From assembly GCA_026545765.1 (NCBI GenBank), contig CM048840.1, positions 1,509,265-1,573,264 of the forward strand: a stretch of DNA of 64,000 nt, in the 5' to 3' direction. Shown here piece by piece: positions 56,594 to 64,000 of the stretch. The notes below the pieces were generated by a model that had not been told where the DNA came from, ran no database searches, and saw nothing but the letters and a program-made list of their open reading frames with translations. Each line of letters begins with the position of its first letter. The first letter of the stretch is position 1. The stretch is from Plantago major (taxonomy: Eukaryota > Streptophyta > Magnoliopsida > Lamiales > Plantaginaceae). Made by a program: the position numbers and the translations under genes.

Positions 56594-57714
56594 TAATATA
56601 TTAAGTTATGTTGGACATTTAAAACTGGTAAACATATAAAGTTATGTGAGGTTGGGGAGATATAATATAATGTAAGCATTTCAAATGTAACTAAAATTAC
56701 TAACAATGGTAAATTATAGTTAATTAAGTTACATGTGATTAAGAAGGCACCACTTTTACATTGTGGGATACAAAATAGCACCTGGATCTCTATAGCTTTA
56801 CAGTACTTCACATGTATATGTGGATATGTCAGGTTTCCATAAACAGATACAATCAAATATATATAATACAATAATAATACTACCAGCACTATAGTTATAA
56901 ATGTCGTGCTCTATTTTATTACAACTTGGCAAATAATTGAAAACCAAGAGGCTGAAGCATGAATCTCATCGTCCAGAAATGCATGTTGGTGCAAGAGAAG
57001 GACCTGGTGGCTGAAGTGCACATGCATTTATGCAATCTCCGCCCATTATTACCCGCCTTAAATTGATCTCCTTCGTTAGGATGAGAAATGCCTCTCTTGT
57101 TGCATATGATTCTACAACTTTAGAATCCTATAGATTAGGAATAAATTGCCGTCTCCATGCCTGAACAAATCAATCCGTAGAATTTGTTGGTACATGGACA
57201 CTCAAATAGACGTGTAACGATCTAACAATTGCCATTGATTTCCTGATTAATGGTCGGGGAAAGCCGTGCTTATCTCATGAGATTTTCATCGATCGTGTAC
57301 TGTGCTTCCAAGTAAACGACAAAAAAGTAGTAAGAATAGAATGAAAATCCACTTGTCTAATGAAAAAAGTTTGAGGTGAGCGCACAATCAATCACACGAA
57401 CCACACAAAATATTTTTGTATTGGCTTTGCTAATAGGCAAGGAAAAGTTGAATTTTGCACCAGTGTAACTCCATCTATTCCAAATTCCTGTTAGTTTCAC
57501 CAGACCTTTTAGTTGATCAAACTCTACTCATAAATTTGTTGATTTTGTAAGATGTAAAAAGACATTAGAAATGGGAATATATTCAGAATCTTTAACAAAA
57601 AGGGTCTAGAAACTACACTGAACAGTGACCTTAAACTAACAATTAAAAGGTATCATCATCATCAGTTAATCACATCCAATATGTAAAGTGTAAACAGAGT
57701 ATGAAAAAGGATAC
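56594..57714. other. Interval 3' of the La-motif fragment
   Basis: AT-rich noncoding sequence. Missing 3' exons of the minus-strand La-like gene were looked for here and not found. Confidence 0.4.
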
Positions 57715-58072
57715 TTCCGTCATCGCTCTCGGTGATAGTTTTCTTTAAAAAAGCATCTCTCGGAAGATTGTTGTCACTAAAATAGAACTCAACCTGAAAC
57801 AGGAAGCAAAAAAAAAATGCATAAATCCGTAAAATCAAAAGCTTTTATACCTCCTATGAATTAATGTTATTTACCTGACGAATTACTTTCTTCACAGTTT
57901 CTTCGCTCAACGACACGATGTCGTTGCAGTAATATCCCTCCAGGATCACTATATCCCAATCGTGCTCATTGGCAACATGGACTCCATATATTTCCATGTA
58001 ACCGCTCCAAGTTTCAAATTTATCATTATCCACAGTCGTACACCAGAAGAATAGGTTGCATTTAACTACACA
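57715..58072 (-). pseudogene. La-motif protein gene fragment with unusual upstream exon
   Basis: Two minus-strand exons. One, about 58072-57875, ends SLSEETVKKVIRQ at a GTAA donor. The next, 57793-57715, reads VEFYFSDNNLPRDAFLKKTI then TESDDG at a GTAT donor. Together they give the first helices of a La motif, as in plant La proteins, which bind UUU-3' ends of pol III transcripts. Upstream of the La motif, in the same exon and frame, is KFETWSGYMEIYGVHVANEH followed by DWDIVILEGYYC, which does not resemble the short N-terminus of La and which I cannot assign. No RRM exons follow, so the gene is truncated or chimeric. Confidence 0.6.
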
Positions 58073-58966
58073 TATACAATCACATGGAAAAGTATAATAT
58101 TAGTGCATTAACTCAATCACTAACATATATAGAAACCATTGCAGCTAACTCTAGAACTCAGCTAAATAAAGTCATATGATAATGATAGTGTGTCGAGCAT
58201 CAAAAGACCAAAAGCTCTCATCATCATACAAAATATTAAATACTGACCTTAGTTCATGAAAATATGCAAATTCTAGCATCAAAAAGTTTCAAGACAATTA
58301 TGCTAAGCCTTCAATAAAATTCTTTACCCATAAAAACCTCTGTTCACATATTCTTACCAAGCGTCATGCTTTTATTCCAAACGTTTACCTATGGTCCATG
58401 AGAGGATAAATAGTGAAATTTAATGTAAGAAATGGAGTATCATAGAAGCAACTCCAAACATATTTTGTTCAGGAATCAGTAATACATCGAAAATGAACAT
58501 GATCCAAGGTGGAGAATCTTAGTGCTATGGCCTATGAAGAATCGAATAAAAATTGAAAATAAATGAATTTACTAAATCAAAAACTAAAATAGTAGTAGTA
58601 AGTATTAATTGGAAGATGGAAACCTTTTGGAACTCATTTTATGAACTGAAAATTACAAAGATGGAATACAAAGCTTCATGAGATTAAATATCATATGGTG
58701 TAAATGAAAATAGGCAGCTAAAAAAAATGAATTGCTTATCTACTGGTGAATAAAAACTAAATTCATATTAATTACATATAAATTTTACGGAACTTGTATC
58801 GGTCTGGATAGATTTTACGGAACAGATCCTAAACTCACAGACATGTTGCGGCTATTGGATCTGTCCTTTAAATTGACAGATTGGTTTTTCTACCATAGCT
58901 TTCACTTAAATTTGATTTTGACATTCAATAATAATAAATATAACCACTATATTCTCGAAAAAAATT
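58073..58966. other. Intron or spacer upstream of La fragment
   Basis: AT-rich sequence. It would be a long first intron if the leader exon at 59173-59210 belongs to the La-like transcript. No other exon seen. Confidence 0.35.
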
Positions 58967-59360
58967 GATACTTACTTGATTGCGCTGTTGGAGCAAAACG
59001 AATTGTAATTGAATTGCAACAACAGGGGGAAAAAATCTAAGTGAGATTCACTGCATATTTTTCAATTCAAAAAGACGAAGAACAATGTTGATCAGAGGAA
59101 TTTTTTAACTCGAAACACTGAGAAATCATCAAAAGTCTAAACACTAAATGAAGATTAAAATTCGATACTTACTTGGTTGCGTTGCCGGAGCAGAAAGAAT
59201 CGTGATTGAACTGCAACAACAGACATATAAAATCGAAGTGAGATTAGTGCATATTTTTTCACTTGAAACATCATAAGAACAATCTTGATGCGAGGAGTTT
59301 TTTTCACTCGAAGCACTGAGAATACACGGTATTTATTCAACAGACGAAGAACAAATAAGA
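58967..59360 (-). repeat. 197-bp tandem duplication containing a leader-exon-like segment
   Basis: Two copies start GATACTTACTTG(A/G)TTGCG, offset 197 bp. In the copy at 59173-59210 the minus strand has a 38-nt exon-like segment between an acceptor TTGCAG and a donor GTAAGT. In the other copy the acceptor has become TTGCAA while the donor (58975-58970) remains. It may be a duplicated 5' leader exon of the La-like gene. Confidence 0.5.
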
Positions 59361-59415
59361 AAACATTAATGGTTACCTTGGAAACGGCCGAGCAAATATT
59401 TTTCCATCAGAGGAG

Positions 59416-59528
59416 GTTTGTTAGACCCGGTCTTACCCCTGGTGGTCTCACCATCTCACTGCAGCAGTGGGACCCACAGCTACAGTGAGAGGGTGAGACC
59501 ACCGGGGGTATGACCGAGGTCGAATTTC
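59416..59528. mobile_element. Small fold-back element with 12-bp direct repeats
   Basis: Arms 59435-59452 and 59492-59509 (ACCCCTGGTGGTCTCACC and complement, one mismatch) plus inner arms TCTCACTG/CAGTGAGA fold nearly the whole 113 bp. The unit is flanked by CCATCAGAGGAG on both sides (59404-59415 and 59529-59540), like a long target duplication. Confidence 0.55.
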
Positions 59529-59540
59529 CCATCAGAGGAG

Positions 59541-60781
59541 CAGAAACCCTATTCACGAAGCAAGAAACACAAATTGATTGATTTTTCAAATTCGACCTGT
59601 GTGAATGAAGATTAGGATGAGAATACAACTATGTAACTACTCAAAATAGAGAAACAATTAATGAAACCCGAAGTGAAAAGGCAGAAAAAACGTAGACGGC
59701 GATTTGAAAAGATTTGTTACCATCTTTATATTTTTTTTGATTTTTTTATCCAATAAATACAAATAATTGAAAGAAACTCTCACATTGAATCTTGCCAAAA
59801 TTACTATACAAATTCTTTAGAATAAAAACTGGGATTTATAATATAGATAGATGCACAAGTATTCGCAGATTGGTGTTAAACCAACTGTTAGTGTCCCAAA
59901 CTGTATTGAAGTCTACTTTCTCTACGCATACTCCAACTGATAGCCAATATGGTCCATATAGCAACATCATCCGAGACCAGGAATAACACTTCTCCCTTGA
60001 ATTTTGCTACCACAAATCATCTGTTAACGCCCGACTTTCACACTTCACCAGTTGCTCTACTTTAACACCTCCCTAGGAATGGCTCCCAATCCGCAAACTC
60101 GTACGACTTAAGCACCAAGTTCCTACACCTAATCCAGTACCAAACATTGCGCTTAATGGATTCAAAAGTCTCAATTGGGGAAGAACTCGCGGTGAGATCG
60201 ATGTTCTCAACAGTTCTTGACCACCATGACATGCGCTTGAGCAACATAAGCCTTAAAGAACTCACGGTGAGATGTTCTTAACAGTTCTTGACCACCATGA
60301 CATGTGCTTGAGAAAACATAAAACGTCATGTTTGTTTCTCCACCCCACCGATTTGTCGTTGAAGTTTCTAGTGGAATTGATTACACAAAATCTCTATACG
60401 CAGATATTCCAAAAATATTGGTAAAATAGGTTGAAGACACGGTATTACCGTTAGTGAAGAGAATGAAGAATGTTTAAAGATGTTCTGGTCTATATAAACA
60501 TAGAAAAAACAACAGATTTCAATTTTGAAATTGTTTGGACTCTCATAAAAAAGGAAGTGATTAGTTATATAGAAAATTTATCACCTATTTTTTAGGATTG
60601 AGTTCATCCCTTAATTCTATCTTTCACATCATGAGTTTCTTTGTAAAAAATTTGAAGTTGTTTCTAATCCCATAAGAATAGTAAATGGTTAGAAATTTAA
60701 AATATTCCTCTGCTATTTTTCGGATTGAGTTATGCTTAGAATTCTGTTAGGAATATCTGTTTAGATTTTGATCAGCAACCT
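59541..60781. other. Spacer left of element C, with a local duplication
   Basis: AT-rich. A 75-bp-scale tandem duplication at about 60184-60320 repeats CAGTTCTTGACCACCATGAC. The minus-strand frame at 60265-60062 (VENIDLTASSSPIETFESIK, then RNVWYWIRCRNLVLKSYEFA) may be a transposon-derived remnant, but I cannot name it. Confidence 0.4.
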
Positions 60782-61675
60782 TGTTGAGGGGTGACACCTC
60801 GAACACTACCTAAACTATTACAAGCAACCTAGTCTAAGATCCGCCTCCAACTTGTAGTCCGAAGCAGTACCTGTCCGAGCTGAAGTACCTGGAAGGACTA
60901 AGTGGGGGGGGGGGAGGGTTAGAAAGGGTTACCCGGATTGCGTATGTCAATCCGGTAAGAGACTTTACTCAAGAGAGAGTTGGTAGCTCTCAATGTAATA
61001 GTTATGAGGAAGGTTATGATATTAATCAGACTTAGGGATTGTGTCTTACCTTAAGGTCTTGGACCTTGTGCTGTATTTATAGAGACCATATCTTATGAAA
61101 TGACTCATAAGATGGTGCCAAGTGTATGCTTTAGATTTGGACACCAATGCTACCTTTGGCCCACAGCCCAATAGTGAACTGTAGCCCACATCCGATTAAT
61201 GGGCCTGGGAGGGTAGTTTGGACATTCTTCCTCTGAGAAATCTTATTCCGCTGTTGGGTCGTGTGGTCCCTCGGATCATCTGCTTGATTGTTCTACCCTT
61301 AGGTAACTCTGGGTGTCCGAGCCAGAAGTTTCACGGAAGTATCTCAGTGGTTCTGTTATATACGTTTGGTCTTAATGTGATGGTGGCGTCCAAGATTCTC
61401 TCGGCCGGTCCGTTTGGCATTCTAGGACTGACAGTTTGTGGTACTTGGAAGGACCATGTGACCTTTTGTTAGGTTTGGAAGTCGTACACCTAGCTTGGTC
61501 GGACTTAGCTGAGAAGGTGTGTTGACTTGTAAGTACTGGTTGACCTGGAATGGTTTCCCTTAGGTCTGACCATTTGAAGGTCGGACTAGTACTGAATTGG
61601 CTATTTTAGCCTTGATGCGCTCTAGGACACGCTCTATGGCGCCCTTAACGGATTGGACACATGTCCGTATCAACA
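60782..61675 (-). repeat. 3' LTR of element C
   Basis: Plus-strand ends TGTTGAGGGG and TATCAACA, with TGTTGA/TCAACA inverted termini. A minus-strand TATAAATA is at about 61082-61075. The adjacent minus-strand purine tract (AAACTAGAGGGACATA) marks it as the 3' LTR. It contains a G-run at about 60904-60913. Confidence 0.85.
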
Positions 61676-61850
61676 TATGTCCCTCTAGTTTCCAAGTATC
61701 TTAGTAGAAGATAGTTGGTAACTATGAAAAGAACAAGTGTGTTGTGGAGCGTGTCCGAATCGTTAACTGAAAAGGAAAAAAATCCTTTTTGTGAGATCCG
61801 TTGTCCGTGTTCTTATGAATTCAATATATCTCTCTCCCCCCCCCCTTTTG

Positions 61851-61889
61851 TTCTACAGTCCGAGTTATATAATAGCTCGGACTGTAGAA
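61851..61889. other. Conserved 14-bp stem-loop in element C
   Basis: TTCTACAGTCCGAG (61851-61864) pairs perfectly with 61876-61889 around an 11-nt loop. It is conserved in element A at 7178-7216 in the equivalent place, upstream of the antisense gene. Confidence 0.65.
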
Positions 61890-62275
61890 GGAAAAGGTAT
61901 TTGTATCCGAGATATATAGATCCGAGAACGGTTAGGATCTGAAGAGGCCCTCTGTGGAAGAGTGTATAGGAAGCTATCCGTTGGGCCAAATATGTGGAAC
62001 GGCTCTCTTAGGCTAATGAACAACAGTTCAAAAGTCCCAGTAGGTCATCTGTCCAGCCTACTAGAAAGGATCCCGAGGGAACCGATGCATCCGTTGGAAA
62101 CGAGAAGATCAACGGTGGGGATTGAAACTCAAGTGATGTGATGTCTCTGAGAAGAATTAATTGGGGGGTACTGTCATTGCACCTTTTGTGAACCGGCGCA
62201 GCCGTTGGATTAAAAAGATCAAGGGTTGGGATTAGAATCCAGGTGATGCGACATTTCGGCTTCCCCAATTGCCCC

Positions 62276-62982
62276 CTATAACTAGTTACCTAATCTATCG
62301 CTTTCACACTTTAGCCACCTCGAATACTCAGAGCGATTCTCAAGCAATCCGAGCAATCAAAGAGCAATCTGAGCAACTAAAACTCGCAGAACCTTGTACT
62401 TTCCACCTCAAATCTGCACTCTCGGAGAGCTAGCAAGGCTTCGTCGTGCGTCCAAACTTACCAAGTCAACTTTATCAAGTAAGTATGCCCCGATTCTTCC
62501 TGAAGTTTTTCTTTGTTAGGATATGCTTGCTTCATGATTGTATGCTTTTCCCCTGTTCGATTATCTGCCTGTCGATTCCGTGGTTTTAAATGTTGCTAAT
62601 GGTAGATTCCAGTAGTATATTTAGTTGGAATACTCCTCCAGTGTGCTATATTGTACGAATTTCCTTCACTGGCAACTTGTTGAACCGTCTTGTATATCGT
62701 GTAACCAAAATTCGATAATGCATGCCTGTTTGGTAATGTTTTGGTGCTGGTTGGCACATAGTCTTTTGCAAGTTGTTCCTGTTAATGTGCTGCGTAGTGT
62801 AGATAATAGCAATGGCACGTCTTTGTGTGCCAAGTTCATTGCCCATAGTGTTATGAGACTGTAATCCATGTAGAAAATCTGATAAAGTAGGACTTCCTTG
62901 GACCACTTGAATTAATAAGATATCTAAATGAGCTCTCGGACAATCACAATCATCATTTCTGATCCGTTTCCTTCTGCCCTAG
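62276..62982 (+). promoter_or_regulatory. Promoter and leader intron of the antisense gene in element C
   Basis: A weak TATA-like CTATAACTAG lies near 62276. A leader exon ends TATCAA, and an intron 62479-62982 (504 nt) runs from GTAAGTATG to CTGCCCTAG, placing the next exon one base before the ATG at 62984. The position matches the leader intron in element B. Confidence 0.6.
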
Positions 62983-62983
62983 G

Positions 62984-64000
62984 ATGTCCGGGAGCGATAG
63001 TCAGAACCAGCACGAAGTCCTTGACTACGATGACAGGATATCCCAAGGTTCCGAATCTGGTGCAGCAACCTCATCTGTGTTAGGCGATCCGAGGTTTGAG
63101 TTCCCGGAAAACATCCTTACTGCGGATATCCCAAGGGCGGATGTTGTGGAGGTTGTTTCATCCGGTGATTCAGATGCTGGGCAAGGGACTCATGGTAATC
63201 GTAATTCTTTGGTGAAATTATGGGGTGCGTGGTGAGGGCGGGGTGAAGAGGTCGATCTCCGACATCGGTAGTGGTGGCCTATTGACTGGTGGGAGCGTGC
63301 CTCGGACAGAGCAGGAAGGCGACTCTGGTCGTGAGGCAGATGATGTAGAGGTGTTTGAGGCTGGTGAGGAGGACCGTGTCGTGCCGGAGACAGGTCCATC
63401 CAACCCGAGTACATCTGGGAGACCCGAAGGCGGAGAAGAGGAGGATGAAGATGGTGAAGAAGAAGAGGATGATGATGAGGAGGAAGAGGAGGAAGCCTCT
63501 GAGTCTGCTCGCCCGCGGAGACGTGCTGGGCGTCGAATCGTGCTGCATCCTGGAGTGTCCGCTCAATCCAATCCTCCGCTGATTGAGGGTCGCGGGTCCA
63601 AGGCTGCGCGAATCAAATTCCCTCGTCCTGCGTCCGCCGTTGTGATAGCGGACAGATATGGGGAATTGAACACGGATGGTTTGCTTCCCACATGTCCGTC
63701 CAAGGTAAGACCTGAAGATATTCCTGAGTGGAGGCGGAAGTGGGAGATTCCGGAGTCCGTCGAAATTATGGTTCCAGAGCCCGGGCACGCCTTTTACAAT
63801 CCGCCCGCTGGATACATGTGTGTGCACGAAGTTGCCTTTGCCTGTGGGTGGAAGGTCCCTATTGCGCCCGAGTTGAAACATATCTTGAATCATATCGGGA
63901 TTGGTCCGAGTCAGGTTATCCCAAAGTCTTTGGGTAACCTTATCTGTTTTGTCGTCTTTTGTAAAAAGAAGGGAGAGCCTGTGAATTTTGAAAACTTCAG
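62984..64000 (+). pseudogene. Antisense additional ORF of element C (PF04195 type), partial, one frameshift
   Basis: The frame starts MSGSDSQNQHEVLDYDDRIS and is lost by one frameshift at about 63200-63235. It then runs open to the window end: a Gly/Ser and acidic region (about 63420-63500, E/D runs), a basic patch (RPRRRAGRR), then DGLLPTCPSKVRPEDIPEWR and the PF04195-type core YNPPAGYMCVHEVAFACGW and GIGPSQVIPKSLGNL. The core is nearly identical to element A's. The gene is opposite to the inferred gag-pol direction. It could be functional apart from the single frameshift, which might also be a sequencing error. The downstream coiled-coil exon expected from B lies outside. Confidence 0.75.

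Larger units (their letters stand above)
60782..64000 (-). mobile_element. Ty3/gypsy element C, 3' end (continues beyond window)
   Basis: An 894-bp LTR followed by a purine tract on the minus strand, a conserved hairpin and an antisense PF04195-type gene on the plus strand. This is the same layout as elements A and B, so gag-pol should lie to the right on the minus strand. The sequence is closely related to element A in inverted orientation, 53 kb away. The candidate target duplication before the LTR is AACCT; its partner is outside. Confidence 0.85.

Noticed and set aside
60062-60265. Minus-strand 67-codon frame with a Trp-rich end
   Set aside because: Looks like it could be transposon-derived, but I cannot tie it to a family and it lies partly in a local duplication.

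Overview
This is nuclear DNA of a eudicot plant. Genes are broken by short GT-AG introns, several predicted proteins match plant-only families, and much of the window is LTR retrotransposons and MITEs. The sequence alone does not fix the species. The order myo-inositol kinase, Smr-domain protein, ER cyclophilin matches what I recall of Arabidopsis At5g58730-At5g58720-At5g58710, so the gene backbone looks like an old conserved block spread apart by transposons.

Layout. 1-6093: 3' part of a Ty1/copia element (Sirevirus-like) with a degenerate extra reading frame carrying a tandem array of small exon-intron modules, then its 3' LTR. 6094-8273: 3' end of Ty3/gypsy element A, cut by the copia insertion. 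9602-11707: myo-inositol kinase (2 exons). 14533-20177: Smr/DUF1771 protein (11 exons). 21179-35729: complete Ty3/gypsy Tat-lineage element B, bounded by the 5-bp duplication CAAGT, with broken gag-pol on the minus strand and an antisense transcription unit on the plus strand. 35858-36706: hAT-like non-autonomous element. 36968-37336: ELF4-type clock gene. 39369-41732 (minus): secretory cyclophilin (7 exons). 44426-45718 (minus): F-box protein. 46030-46661 (minus): PP2A B' pseudogene fragment. 49147-50229 (minus): F-box/LRR pseudogene. 50561-51088 (minus): RNA polymerase IV/V subunit-7-like gene, with a broken copy at 52688-53204 and a solo LTR between them. 53205-60781: AT-rich repeats, a MITE, a La-motif gene fragment and a fold-back element. 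60782-64000: 3' LTR and antisense ORF of element C, a relative of A, running off the window.

How the parts relate. The intact host genes are unrelated housekeeping or regulatory genes (inositol phosphate metabolism, Smr nucleic-acid protein, circadian clock, ER protein folding, F-box ubiquitination, RNA-directed DNA methylation polymerase). Elements A, B and C share one plan: gag-pol (where visible) in one direction, and between pol and the 3' LTR an oppositely oriented gene with the 'putative gypsy-type transposon' domain (PF04195). In B and C that gene has a recognisable 5' leader intron and promoter. The two strongest candidates for something not well described are the tandem exon-intron array in the copia element, and a tandem hairpin in its LTR whose stem has been rewritten by compensatory changes.
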